NCBI RefSeq assembly: GCF_030731595.1
Contig: NZ_JANQTS010000055.1
Location: 1 to 48,257, forward strand
Origin: Yoonia sp.
Lineage (GTDB): Bacteria > Pseudomonadota > Alphaproteobacteria > Rhodobacterales > Rhodobacteraceae
Length of the DNA: 48,257 nucleotides
Direction of reading: 5' to 3'
A model generated the notes under the pieces. The model searched no databases. It saw only the letters and a program-made list of their open reading frames with translations, and had not been told where the DNA came from. Shown one piece after another: positions 8,406-16,792 of the stretch. Numbering within the stretch: position 1 is the stretch's first letter; the number at the start of each line of letters is the position of its first letter. A program made the position numbers and the translations under genes.

Positions 8406-10556
8406 ATGATCACGACCCTCGCCGATGCCCTCGCCAAACAAGGCTATACCGAACTGACACCTGTTCAGATCGCAGTCACAGACGAGGCACTGGAAGGCCA
8501 GGACCTGCTGGTCTCGGCACAAACCGGATCGGGCAAAACAGTCGGCTTCGGCCTCGCCATCGGCCCGACCATCCTGACCGAGGACGGCACATTCGGCCCC
8601 GCCGGCCGGCCGTTGGCCTTGGTCATCGCTCCGACCCGCGAACTGGCCCTGCAGGTGAAACGCGAACTCCAGTGGCTCTATGCCGCAGCCGGAGTGACCA
8701 TGGCATCCTGTGTGGGCGGCATGGACATGCGCGACGAACGCCGCGCGCTGGAACGGGGCGCGCATATTGTTGTGGCCACACCGGGCCGCCTGAAAGACCA
8801 CATCATGCGCGGCAGCCTTGATATGTCCGACATCCGCGCGATCGTCCTGGACGAAGCCGACGAGATGCTGGATCTGGGTTTCCGCGAAGACCTGGAATTC
8901 ATCTTGGGCGAAGCGCCCGAAACGCGCCGCACGCTGATGTTCTCGGCCACGGTCCCTGCCGCCATCGTGAAGCTGGCCAAATCCTATCAAAAAGACGCCG
9001 TGCGCGTGGCCACCACCGCCAAGGAAAGCCAGCACGCCGATATCGAATACCGCGCGCTGAGCGTTGCCAACCACGATATCGACGCGGCGATCATCAACCT
9101 TTTGCGCTTTTACGATGCACCCAACGCGATCGTTTTCTGCAACACCCGCGCCTCGGTCACCCGACTGACGACACGTTTGGCAAACCGCGGTTTCGCGACG
9201 GTCGCGCTGTCAGGCGAGTTATCGCAAGCCGAACGCTCGCACGCGCTGCAAGCCATGCGTGACGGTCGCGCGCGGGTCTGTGTGGCGACCGACGTGGCCG
9301 CACGCGGGATCGACCTTCCCAACCTTGAACTGGTCATTCACGCCGAACTGCCCACCAATGCCGAAACGCTCCTGCACCGCTCTGGCCGCACAGGCCGTGC
9401 CGGACGCAAAGGGATTTCGGCGATGATCGCGCCGGCCAAAATGAAGCGTCGCGCGGAAAACCTGCTGACCTGGGGCAAGCTTGACGCGACATGGGCCAGC
9501 CCGCCGACAGCCGAAGACATCAAAGCCAAAGATGAAGAGCGTCTGTTGAATGATCCGGTCTGGACCGAAGACTTCAGCGAAAGCGAACAGGAATTTGCAA
9601 CGCGCCTTTTGGCCGAACACACCCCCGAAAAGATCGCCGCCGCCTACCTGCGCCTTTACGCCGGCAAGCAATCCGCGCCCGAGCATCTGAGCGACTACAA
9701 GGACGGCCCCCAAACCAAGGAACGCAGCCCCCGCGAAGAGCGCGCACCGCGCGAACACAAGGCCTTTGGCCCGTCAAAATGGTTCAGCGTCGATGTGGGC
9801 CGCGAAGGCAAGGCCGAGGCCCGCTGGCTCTTGCCGATGATCTGCAAGGCCGGTGACATTACCAAGAACGAGATCGGCGCGATCCGCATTCAGCCCAACG
9901 AGACTTTCGTCGAGATAGCGGAACCCGCAGTTGCCGGTTTCCTCAAGGCCGTTGGCAGCGACATGAAGCTGGAAAACCAAGCGACGCTGACCGCCCTCGA
10001 TGGCCCGCCCCAACTGGGCGAGCGTGGCCCGCGCAAAACAAAGAACGATTATGCCGACAAGCCCAAACGCGACGCGGGCGACAAGCCAAAGCGCGACTAT
10101 GGGGACAAACCCAAGCGTGATTTCGGCGATAAACCAAAGCGCGACTATGCCGACAAACCCAAGCGGCATGCACCGCGCGATATGGCCCCGCCGCCACCGT
10201 CCCAGCAGGATCATGTGGCTGCAATCCAGCCCATTCCGGGCGCTGCCGATGACTACAAGGCCCGCAAACCGCGCCACAAGCCGGAACGCCGCGATCACGG
10301 CGATGCACTTGTCGAAAAACGCAGCAAGCCGCCTTACAAGGCCAAATCCGATGGGTCAAAACCCGCCGGAAAAGGTAAACCACGTTTCAATGCTGACACA
10401 AAACCCCGCAAGCCCGGTGGCGACAAACCCGCTGGCAAACCCGCCGGTAACGCAAAAGACACCTCCAAGCGGTTCGTCCCTCCGGGCGGAAAAGCCAAGC
10501 CGCGCAAGAGCTTAGGCAAGGGTGGCGGTGCGGCACCAAAGCGCGGAAAACCCTAA
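8406..10556 (+). CDS. DEAD-box ATP-dependent RNA helicase with repetitive basic tail
   Basis: A 716-residue RNA helicase. The helicase core shows AQTGSGKT at 38-45, PTREL near 76-80, DEAD at 149-152, SAT at 180-182, and the C-terminal RecA motifs including HRSGRTGRAG near 330. A region at about 455-545 (WFSVDVGREGKAEARWLLPMI, then EIGAIRI) resembles the DbpA/CsdA-type RNA-binding domain. From about 545 to the end the protein is very Lys/Arg/Pro-rich and probably disordered, with five tandem 8-residue repeats (DYADKPKR type). Related DeaD proteins act in ribosome assembly and cold adaptation, which is the likely role. No gene is close enough to indicate an operon. Confidence 0.93.
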   Translation: MITTLADALAKQGYTELTPVQIAVTDEALEGQDLLVSAQTGSGKTVGFGLAIGPTILTEDGTFGPAGRPLALVIAPTRELALQVKRELQWLYAAAGVTMASCVGGMDMRDERRALERGAHIVVATPGRLKDHIMRGSLDMSDIRAIVLDEADEMLDLGFREDLEFILGEAPETRRTLMFSATVPAAIVKLAKSYQKDAVRVATTAKESQHADIEYRALSVANHDIDAAIINLLRFYDAPNAIVFCNTRASVTRLTTRLANRGFATVALSGELSQAERSHALQAMRDGRARVCVATDVAARGIDLPNLELVIHAELPTNAETLLHRSGRTGRAGRKGISAMIAPAKMKRRAENLLTWGKLDATWASPPTAEDIKAKDEERLLNDPVWTEDFSESEQEFATRLLAEHTPEKIAAAYLRLYAGKQSAPEHLSDYKDGPQTKERSPREERAPREHKAFGPSKWFSVDVGREGKAEARWLLPMICKAGDITKNEIGAIRIQPNETFVEIAEPAVAGFLKAVGSDMKLENQATLTALDGPPQLGERGPRKTKNDYADKPKRDAGDKPKRDYGDKPKRDFGDKPKRDYADKPKRHAPRDMAPPPPSQQDHVAAIQPIPGAADDYKARKPRHKPERRDHGDALVEKRSKPPYKAKSDGSKPAGKGKPRFNADTKPRKPGGDKPAGKPAGNAKDTSKRFVPPGGKAKPRKSLGKGGGAAPKRGKP
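10047..10166 (+). repeat. Five tandem 24-bp coding repeats in the helicase tail
   Basis: Five consecutive 24-bp units encode DYADKPKR, DAGDKPKR, DYGDKPKR, DFGDKPKR and DYADKPKR. The third codon positions vary between units, so the repeat is preserved at protein level and is not a fresh slippage product. Copy-number variation among strains would be expected. Confidence 0.9.
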
Positions 10557-10676
10557 AACCCGGACCATTGGTCACAAATATGTCACGTCACAACCTCGTT
10601 GAAGACACAGCCATGTAGTCAGAACGGCGTTATGCTGCGTAAAGTTAACCCACGAGCAAGCTAAAGGACCAACAAA

Positions 10677-10844
10677 ATGGCCGCTGCAAACACCCCCGCA
10701 CCGCAACCCGGTGCAAACCATCAGGCCCCTTCCCAGAGCCAGCAGACGCTGGACACTGCCCAGCAAATGCAAGGCGCAACACCGCCACAGCAGATGCAAA
10801 CCGCACCCGGTGCGCCGCTTTATACGGACTTCGCCAGTATCTAG
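10677..10844 (+). CDS. Small Pro/Gln/Ala-rich protein, 55 residues
   Basis: A short reading frame from ATG 10677 to TAG 10844 encodes 55 residues, starting MAAANTPAPQPGANHQAPSQ and ending in LYTDFASI. An AAAGGA ribosome binding site lies 8 bp upstream (10663-10668). The composition is dominated by Pro, Gln and Ala with no hydrophobic segment, so it is probably disordered and cytosolic. It sits alone between the helicase and the TfoX-like gene. The clean ribosome binding site and start argue that it is translated. I cannot assign a function. Confidence 0.5.
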   Translation: MAAANTPAPQPGANHQAPSQSQQTLDTAQQMQGATPPQQMQTAPGAPLYTDFASI

Positions 10845-10946
10845 GCACAGGTCTTCAGGCCGGTGAGGCCGCTGTCAACGGATTGTCCTCCCCGATCCGC
10901 CCCAAACCTCACTGGCCTTTTTTCCCTGCCGCGATAAAGTCGCGTC

Positions 10947-11276
10947 ATGGCAGAGCTTACCTCCATCAAAAACATCGGTCCGGCCTTCGCGGCGCAGATG
11001 ACAGCCGTGGGCATCACCACGGCAGAGCAATTGCACGCCTTGGGCGCCGACGCGGCCTATGCCAAGATGCTCGAAGGCGGCACCAAACCCCATTTCATCG
11101 GCTATTACGTGCTGCATATGGCGCTGCAAGGGCGGCCATGGAACGACTGCAAGGGCGAGGAGAAAAAAGCGCTCCGCCGCCAGTTCGACAAGATCAAAGC
11201 CGGCAGTTTCGACGAAGGGCGATCAGAGCTGGAACGGTTCCTGAACCAGATCGGTGTGGTCCAAGCCCGAAAATGA
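10947..11276 (+). CDS. TfoX/Sxy C-terminal domain protein
   Basis: A 109-residue protein whose first 85 residues match the TfoX C-terminal domain, a helix-hairpin-helix-like fold (SIKNIGPAFAAQMTAVGITTAEQL, then the YYVLHMALQGRPWNDC segment). TfoX in gammaproteobacteria activates competence genes with CRP; stand-alone C-terminal-domain proteins like this one are common in alphaproteobacteria and have no established role. It lacks the N-terminal TfoX domain. A hairpin terminator begins 5 bp after its stop. Confidence 0.82.
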   Translation: MAELTSIKNIGPAFAAQMTAVGITTAEQLHALGADAAYAKMLEGGTKPHFIGYYVLHMALQGRPWNDCKGEEKKALRRQFDKIKAGSFDEGRSELERFLNQIGVVQARK

Positions 11277-11280
11277 AAAA

Positions 11281-11312
11281 GCCGCCCGCACCATCCGGTG
11301 CGCGCGGCTTTC
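11281..11312 (+). terminator. Hairpin terminator after the TfoX-like gene
   Basis: GCCGCCCGCACC, a 4-base loop, then GGTGCGCGCGGC: a 12-bp stem with one mismatch, followed by TTTC and preceded by an A-rich run. It lies between convergent genes and may act in both directions. Confidence 0.75.
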
Positions 11313-11323
11313 ACGATATGACT

Positions 11324-11349
11324 GTAGGTCGGGGTTAACCCCGACTTAC
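11324..11349. repeat. 26-bp near-perfect palindrome beside ndk
   Basis: The core GTCGGGGTTAACCCCGAC is a perfect 18-bp palindrome, and it extends to 26 bp with one mismatched pair. It ends 7 bp before the ndk stop codon, so it probably serves as the ndk terminator, or it is a REP-like element. It is distinct from the hairpin 12 bp away. Confidence 0.6.
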
Positions 11350-11356
11350 CAATGAC

Positions 11357-11779
11357 TTACCCGACCAGTTCAAGACCGGAGAAGAAGAATGCGATCTCTT
11401 CGGCAGCCGTTTCCGGCGCGTCGGACCCGTGGACCGAGTTTTCACCGATGGACAGTGCGAATTCCTTGCGGATGGTGCCGGGTGCGGCGTCTGCGGGGTT
11501 GGTTGCACCCATGACTTCACGGTTCTTTGCAATCGCGTCTTCGCCTTCCAGAACCTGCACCACAATAGGTTCAGAGATCATGAACTCGCAAAGTTCGCCA
11601 AAGAATGGACGGTCCTTGTGCACACCGTAGAACTGCTGCGCCTGTGCCAAAGTCAGATGGATGCGCTTGGAAGCGACGATCCGCAGACCGGCCTCTTCGA
11701 ATTTGGCCACGATTGCGCCCGTCAGGTTACGCTTGGTGGCATCGGGTTTGATGATGGAAAAAGTACGCTGGATCGCCAT
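11357..11779 (-). CDS. ndk: Nucleoside diphosphate kinase
   Basis: Ndk, 140 residues, the standard length. It balances nucleoside triphosphate pools by transferring the gamma phosphate through a phospho-histidine. The catalytic His is in the family motif [11 protein letters not shown] near residues 114-124, and the N-terminus [18 protein letters not shown] is diagnostic. It is monocistronic, convergent with the TfoX-like gene, and divergent from the MFS gene. Confidence 0.98.
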   Translation of the reverse strand: MAIQRTFSIIKPDATKRNLTGAIVAKFEEAGLRIVASKRIHLTLAQAQQFYGVHKDRPFFGELCEFMISEPIVVQVLEGEDAIAKNREVMGATNPADAAPGTIRKEFALSIGENSVHGSDAPETAAEEIAFFFSGLELVG

Positions 11780-11899
11780 GTTGAGCCTCTTACATATGCT
11801 GCGGGGAAACCCCGTTGAATGGATGGCTGCGCCCTAGCATGCGGCCTCGGCCATGAAAAGCCGTGATTTACACTTGCCCCCGCGACAGGCTACACCCGC

Positions 11900-13213
11900 A
11901 TGATGTGGCAGCTGCTTTTTCATCCCGTCTTTGGCAGGCTCTTTGCGGCGCAGGTTGTCGCACTGACAGGGACAGGATTGCTGACTGTGGCTCTTGGCCT
12001 GCTGGCCTATGATCTTGCGGGGACGGGGGCGAGCACCGTTCTGGGCACGGCCTATGCCATCAAGATGGTCGCCTATGTCGGGCTGTCCCCGGTTGCGGGC
12101 GCGCTGGTTGCGACCCTGCCCCGCCGACCGGTTCTGATTGCCGCCGATCTGGTGCGGGCGGGTGTTGCCCTGTCCCTGCCCTTTATCACCGAGGTCTGGC
12201 AGATTTATCTGGCGATTTTCCTGCTTCAATCCGCATCGGCGACCTTTACGCCCACGTTTCAGGCCACAATCCCCGATGTTCTGGAGGACGAAGACGACTA
12301 TTCCCGCGCGCTGTCCATGTCCCGCCTGGCTTATGACCTTGAAAACCTGATCAGTCCCGCACTTGCAGGCGTCTTGCTTTTGGTGATGAGCTATCATTGG
12401 CTTTTTGGCGGCACTGTCGTTGGCTTTGTCATTTCGGCGCTGCTGATCTTCTCCGTCACACTGCCACACCGCCAGCCCACCAAAGACCGCCCGTTTCGCG
12501 CGCGTCTGACCCGCGGTGTGCGCATCTATCTGGCTACACCCCGCCTGCGCGGTCTTCTGGCGCTGACCCTGACCGCGGCTGCCGCCAGCGCCTTTGTCAT
12601 CGTCAATACTGTCGTCGTCGTGCGCAGCGGCTTTGGCGGGACCGATGGCGATGTGGCCCTTGCGCTTGCGGCCTTCGGGGGTGGTTCGATGCTGGCGGCC
12701 CTTGCCCTGCCTGCCCTGCTCAAACAGCTGAGTGATCGGCCCGTGATGATGACCGGTGCGGCCCTGCTGACCGGCCTGATGGGGCTGCAAGCCTTTGTGA
12801 CCGTCACATGGCCGGTCTTCTTGCTGTTCTGGGCGCTGACAGGGCTTGCCTATTCCGCCACGCTGACACCGCAAGGCAGGCTCTTGCGCAGGTCAGCCCA
12901 TAGCGAAGACCGGCAGTCGGTCTTTACCGCACAATTTGCGCTTTCGCATGTGTGCTGGCTGGTAACCTATCCGCTGGCGGGCAATGCGATGGCCGCTTGG
13001 GGGATGGGGCCAACATTGGGGATCTTGGCGGTTGTTGGCGGGATCGGCTTGGTTGCGGCGCTGCGTCTCTGGCCCGAAGGCGATCCGGTTGTCGTGACCC
13101 ACACCCACGACGACCTGCCCGACGATCACCCGCATCTGCAAGGCGGCGGCCATCGCCACGCCCACGCGCTTGTGATCGACGACGAACACCATGCCTGGCC
13201 GACAAACGGCTAG
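11900..13213 (+). CDS. MFS transporter with His-rich C-terminal tail
   Basis: A 437-residue major facilitator of the drug/metabolite exporter type with about 12 hydrophobic segments. After the last helix, residues 397-437 carry nine histidines in a short acidic tail (THTHDDLPDDHPHL, GGHRHAHALVIDDEHHAWP). Such tails may bind divalent metal or serve as a sensor; the substrate cannot be deduced. The TAG stop overlaps the stop of the convergent EamA gene within the four bases CTAG, so there is no room for a terminator between them. Confidence 0.88.
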   Translation: MMWQLLFHPVFGRLFAAQVVALTGTGLLTVALGLLAYDLAGTGASTVLGTAYAIKMVAYVGLSPVAGALVATLPRRPVLIAADLVRAGVALSLPFITEVWQIYLAIFLLQSASATFTPTFQATIPDVLEDEDDYSRALSMSRLAYDLENLISPALAGVLLLVMSYHWLFGGTVVGFVISALLIFSVTLPHRQPTKDRPFRARLTRGVRIYLATPRLRGLLALTLTAAAASAFVIVNTVVVVRSGFGGTDGDVALALAAFGGGSMLAALALPALLKQLSDRPVMMTGAALLTGLMGLQAFVTVTWPVFLLFWALTGLAYSATLTPQGRLLRRSAHSEDRQSVFTAQFALSHVCWLVTYPLAGNAMAAWGMGPTLGILAVVGGIGLVAALRLWPEGDPVVVTHTHDDLPDDHPHLQGGGHRHAHALVIDDEHHAWPTNG

Positions 13214-14103
13214 GGCAAGCGCCTTTTGCGCCGTGGCAGGAATTCCAGCACTCCGGCGATCAGCACCAAAGTCCCGCCCATCAACTCCGGCAGCGACAAA
13301 ACCTCTCCGGCGATCAGCGCCGCCGAGGCAACGCTGACCAGCACCTCTGAAATCATCAAGATGCCAACCCGCGCCGGTTCCAGCTTGGTCGTGGCCCACA
13401 AAAGACCCACAATCGACAGCGCCCACCACAGCGCGCCGGTAAAGACAACCCAGACCACCACAGCACCGGGTGCCGGCAATGCGGCAAGGTCAGGCAAAGG
13501 CGCCATGAGCGGGGCCAGAATCAGCCCGCCCAGCAAGGCCCCGACCGCAAAGAGAAACGCACTCTCCGCAGGGCCCGCCGTGGCCTTGACCTTGATCCCG
13601 ATCGAGGCGACCGCCCAGAGAAACCCGCTGGCAAGCCCCAGCCATTCCCCCAGTCCGCGCGGCACAGGCACCTCGCCATCAGCCCCCAGCATCAGCACAA
13701 GCCCTGCGACGCCCGCCAGCAAGGCCGCAATCCGCGCACCTGTAATTGGCCAGCCGAAAAGATAGCGGCCGATCAGCGTGCTCCAGATCGGGGTCAGGTA
13801 GAACAGGATCACAATAATCCCGACACGCCCGTAAAGCAGCCCCAGCGAGTAAAACAGCAACGAACCGCCGCCCAGAACAAGCGAGGCAATCGCCATCGGA
13901 TGCGAGCCGCGCAGCGCATGCCGCCCGCGCCATCCCCAAGGCAGCAGCAAGCTGACAGCGACCACCATGATCGCCACCGTGCCCCAAGGCCCTGTCAGCC
14001 CCAGCGCATCGATCTGGCGCAAAGGCAGCCAGTAAAAGCCCCAAAGCATCCCAAAACCGATGATCACCAGACTGGCCCGCAAGATTGTGCGTTGTGTTTC
14101 CAT
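13210..14103 (-). CDS. DMT-superfamily (EamA) transporter
   Basis: A 297-residue inner-membrane protein with ten predicted helices arranged as two EamA repeats, the second starting near residue 150. EamA proteins export amino acids or other metabolites, but the substrate is not predictable. The start is followed by a typical basic-then-hydrophobic N-terminus. It is convergent with and overlaps the MFS gene by stop codons, and is divergent from the ABC-F gene. Confidence 0.9.
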   Translation of the reverse strand: METQRTILRASLVIIGFGMLWGFYWLPLRQIDALGLTGPWGTVAIMVVAVSLLLPWGWRGRHALRGSHPMAIASLVLGGGSLLFYSLGLLYGRVGIIVILFYLTPIWSTLIGRYLFGWPITGARIAALLAGVAGLVLMLGADGEVPVPRGLGEWLGLASGFLWAVASIGIKVKATAGPAESAFLFAVGALLGGLILAPLMAPLPDLAALPAPGAVVVWVVFTGALWWALSIVGLLWATTKLEPARVGILMISEVLVSVASAALIAGEVLSLPELMGGTLVLIAGVLEFLPRRKRRLP

Positions 14104-14208
14104 TTCGGCTGCTTAGCAATCGGCGCCCTGCTGCACCATCCGCAACTATCGCATCACAAGCGAAAACGGGTGATTGACCCCATCACAGCGATCAAGCATA
14201 GCCCGCAT

Positions 14209-16062
14209 ATGCTCAAGATTTCAGATATCACATACTCCGTCGAAGGCCGTACGCTGGTCGAACACGCAACCGTCACCATCCCCACGGGGCATAAGGTGGG
14301 TCTTGTGGGGCGTAATGGCTCTGGCAAGACGACCCTGTTCCGGATCATCCGGGGCGAAATGGTGCTGGACACCGGCAATGTCTCGATTCCCAAAGGCTGG
14401 AAAATCGGCGGTGTCAGTCAAGAGGTCCCCGGTAACGAGGTCTCGCTGATCGACACCGTGCTGCGCGCCGATACCGAACGCGAGGCGCTGCTGGCCGAGG
14501 CGGAAACCGCCACCGACCCCTCCCGCATCGCCGAGGTGCAAACGCGGCTTGCCGATATCGAGGCCTGGTCTGCCGAAGCCCGCGCCGCAACGATCCTCAA
14601 GGGTCTGGGCTTTACACATGAAGAACAGCAAATGCCCTGTTCGGCCTTTTCCGGCGGCTGGCGCATGCGGGTGGCCCTTGCGGCGGTCCTCTTCTCCGAA
14701 CCTGACCTCTTGCTGCTCGACGAGCCGACCAACTATCTCGACCTCGAAGGCGCGCTCTGGCTCGAGGCCTATCTGGTCAAATATCCCCATACCGTGCTGA
14801 TCGTCAGCCACGACCGCGAACTTTTGAACCGCTCAGTGGGTGGTATTCTGCACCTCGAAGACAAGGGGCTGATCTACTATACCGGCACCTATGACATGTT
14901 CGCCAAGCAGCGGGCGCAAAAGCGCGCGCTGCTGGCCTCTGCGGCCAAAAAACAAGAGGCCAAGCGCGAGCATTTGCAGGCCTTTGTGGACCGCTTCAAA
15001 GCCAAGGCATCCAAGGCGAAACAGGCACAATCCCGCGTGAAAGCGCTGGAAAAAATGGAAACCATCCGCGCGCCCGAAGATGTGGCGCGCACGGTCTTTA
15101 CCTTCCCCAAGCCCGAAGAACTCTCGCCGCCCATCATCGCCACCGAAGGGGCGGCTGTGGGCTATGGCAACAACATCATCCTGCACGACCTGAACCTGCG
15201 GATCGATCAGGACGACCGGATCGCCCTTCTGGGGCGCAATGGCGAAGGCAAATCGACCCTGTCCAAGATGCTGTCGGACCGGCTCCCCATCGCGCGGGGC
15301 AAGATGGTGACATCCAACAAGCTGCGGATCGGGTTCTTTGCCCAGCATCAGGTCGATGAACTCTATATCGATGAAACGCCACTGGAACACCTGATGCGCG
15401 AACGCGCGCATGAAGGACAGGCCAAACTGCGCGCGCGTCTGGCAGGGTTCGGACTGGGGGCAGATCAGGCCGATACGGTGGTGGGGCGTCTGTCGGGCGG
15501 ACAAAAGGCGCGCCTGTCGCTGCTCTTGGCCACCCTGCCCGCGCCGCATCTGTTGATTCTCGACGAACCGACAAACCACCTTGATATCGAAAGCCGCGAA
15601 GCGCTGGTCGAGGCGCTGACCGCCTATTCGGGTGCCGTGATCCTTGTGAGCCACGACATGCACCTGTTGTCGATGGTCGCGGACCGTCTGTGGCTGGTCA
15701 AGGACGGGCATGTGACACCCTATGACGACGACCTGCAAGCCTATCGCAAGATGCTGCTGACGCCGGAAAAACCGGGCGAAAAAGACAAACCCAAACCCGC
15801 CAAAGCCGAAAAGCCCAGCCGCGAGGCCATTCAAGCGCTGCGCGGCGACGTGCGCAAGAACGAGGAAAGGGTAAAGAAAATCAACGAGATGCGGGACAAA
15901 CTTGCCAAGAAACTGGCCGACCCGGCTCTTTACGAGGACGGCAAAGCAGGCGAGCTTGCCACATGGAACAAGAAATACGCCGAAGTCATGGACGGGCTGG
16001 AACGTGCCGAAACCATGTGGATGGCCGCCTTGGAAAAGCTCGAAAAAGCCGAGAAACTGTAA
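14209..16062 (+). CDS. ABC-F ATPase (YheS/Uup-like translation factor family)
   Basis: A 617-residue ABC-F protein: two ATPase domains in one chain and no membrane domain. Walker A motifs are GRNGSGKT near 33-40 and GRNGEGKS near 344-351, and signatures are FSGGWRMRV and LSGGQKARL. A Lys/Glu-rich linker follows domain 1 and a coiled-coil tail fills residues 540-617. ABC-F proteins bind the ribosomal E site and relieve stalled translation. I placed the start at ATG 14209 (MLKISDITYSVEGRT), where homology to the family begins; the frame stays open upstream but that part overlaps the EamA gene. A second ABC-F lies at 34523-36328. Confidence 0.92.
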   Translation: MLKISDITYSVEGRTLVEHATVTIPTGHKVGLVGRNGSGKTTLFRIIRGEMVLDTGNVSIPKGWKIGGVSQEVPGNEVSLIDTVLRADTEREALLAEAETATDPSRIAEVQTRLADIEAWSAEARAATILKGLGFTHEEQQMPCSAFSGGWRMRVALAAVLFSEPDLLLLDEPTNYLDLEGALWLEAYLVKYPHTVLIVSHDRELLNRSVGGILHLEDKGLIYYTGTYDMFAKQRAQKRALLASAAKKQEAKREHLQAFVDRFKAKASKAKQAQSRVKALEKMETIRAPEDVARTVFTFPKPEELSPPIIATEGAAVGYGNNIILHDLNLRIDQDDRIALLGRNGEGKSTLSKMLSDRLPIARGKMVTSNKLRIGFFAQHQVDELYIDETPLEHLMRERAHEGQAKLRARLAGFGLGADQADTVVGRLSGGQKARLSLLLATLPAPHLLILDEPTNHLDIESREALVEALTAYSGAVILVSHDMHLLSMVADRLWLVKDGHVTPYDDDLQAYRKMLLTPEKPGEKDKPKPAKAEKPSREAIQALRGDVRKNEERVKKINEMRDKLAKKLADPALYEDGKAGELATWNKKYAEVMDGLERAETMWMAALEKLEKAEKL

Positions 16063-16072
16063 CCGGCCCCGC

Positions 16073-16127
16073 CTTCTTTTGAGCCTAAATATCCCCGCCG
16101 GAGGCCTCAAATTTCTTGAAATTTGAG
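16073..16127 (-). repeat. Dispersed GC-stem/AT-tail intergenic repeat, copy 3, with inverted repeat
   Basis: CTTCTTTTGAGCCTAAATAT, then CCCCGCCGGAGGC, followed by a perfect 10-bp inverted repeat CTCAAATTTC-TT-GAAATTTGAG (16106-16127). The first part resembles copy 4 at 26093-26130. It lies between the ABC-F and marC genes. Confidence 0.7.
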
Positions 16128-16146
16128 AGCGTCAAAGAGGACAGAG

Positions 16147-16776
16147 ATGACCGAGATTCCCGCCCTGATCGCCGCTTTCACGACGATCTTCATTATCATC
16201 GACCCGCCGGGGCTGGCACCGGTCTTCATCGCGCTGACCCAAGGGATGACAGCCGCACAACGGCGCGCGATTGCGATACGGGCCTGTATTGTCTCGGCAG
16301 GCTTGATGCTGGTGTTCCTCTTTCTGGGCGAGGCCGTGCTGGGGTTCATCGGGATATCGATGGACGCCTTCCGCATCGCAGGCGGGATCCTGCTGTTCCT
16401 GACTGCACTTGATATGCTGTTTCAGCGCAGGCAGGCGCGGCGTGCGGACAGTGCAGCCGAAGGGCAAGCCGAACATCACGACGATCCATCGGTCTTTCCG
16501 CTGGCGCTGCCGCTGATCGTGGGGCCGGGTGCGATTACCACGATCATCCTGCTGGCTGGCGAAGCGCAAAGTGCAGCGGATTTCGGGGCGATTGCCGGCG
16601 TGCTGCTTGGCGTTTTGTTTATCGTCTTCGCGGCCTTCCTTGCGGCCCCCGCGATCGAGCGGGCCTTGGGCAAGACCGGATTGAACATCGTCACCCGCGT
16701 TCTGGGCATGTTGCTGGCCGCCTTGGCAGTTCAATTCGTTTTGGACGGGCTGAGGGGTTTCGGGATCGGGGGATAG
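16147..16776 (+). CDS. MarC-family membrane protein
   Basis: A 209-residue inner-membrane protein of the MarC/UPF0056 family with six hydrophobic segments. The N-terminal motif IIDPPGLAPVF and the SxxLPLIVGPGAITTIILL segment in the second half are typical. I chose ATG 16147 because GAGG lies 8 bp upstream and the protein then begins at the family start; an in-frame ATG at 16123 lies in the repeat. Substrate and role are undefined, and the old link to multiple antibiotic resistance is not supported. Confidence 0.9.
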   Translation: MTEIPALIAAFTTIFIIIDPPGLAPVFIALTQGMTAAQRRAIAIRACIVSAGLMLVFLFLGEAVLGFIGISMDAFRIAGGILLFLTALDMLFQRRQARRADSAAEGQAEHHDDPSVFPLALPLIVGPGAITTIILLAGEAQSAADFGAIAGVLLGVLFIVFAAFLAAPAIERALGKTGLNIVTRVLGMLLAALAVQFVLDGLRGFGIGG

Positions 16777-16792
16777 CCCCTATATCTCGGTC

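Noticed and set aside
14833..16110. 425-residue frame antisense to the ABC-F gene
   Set aside because: His/Gln/Phe-rich product typical of the reverse strand of GC-rich coding DNA; the plus strand has full ABC motifs.
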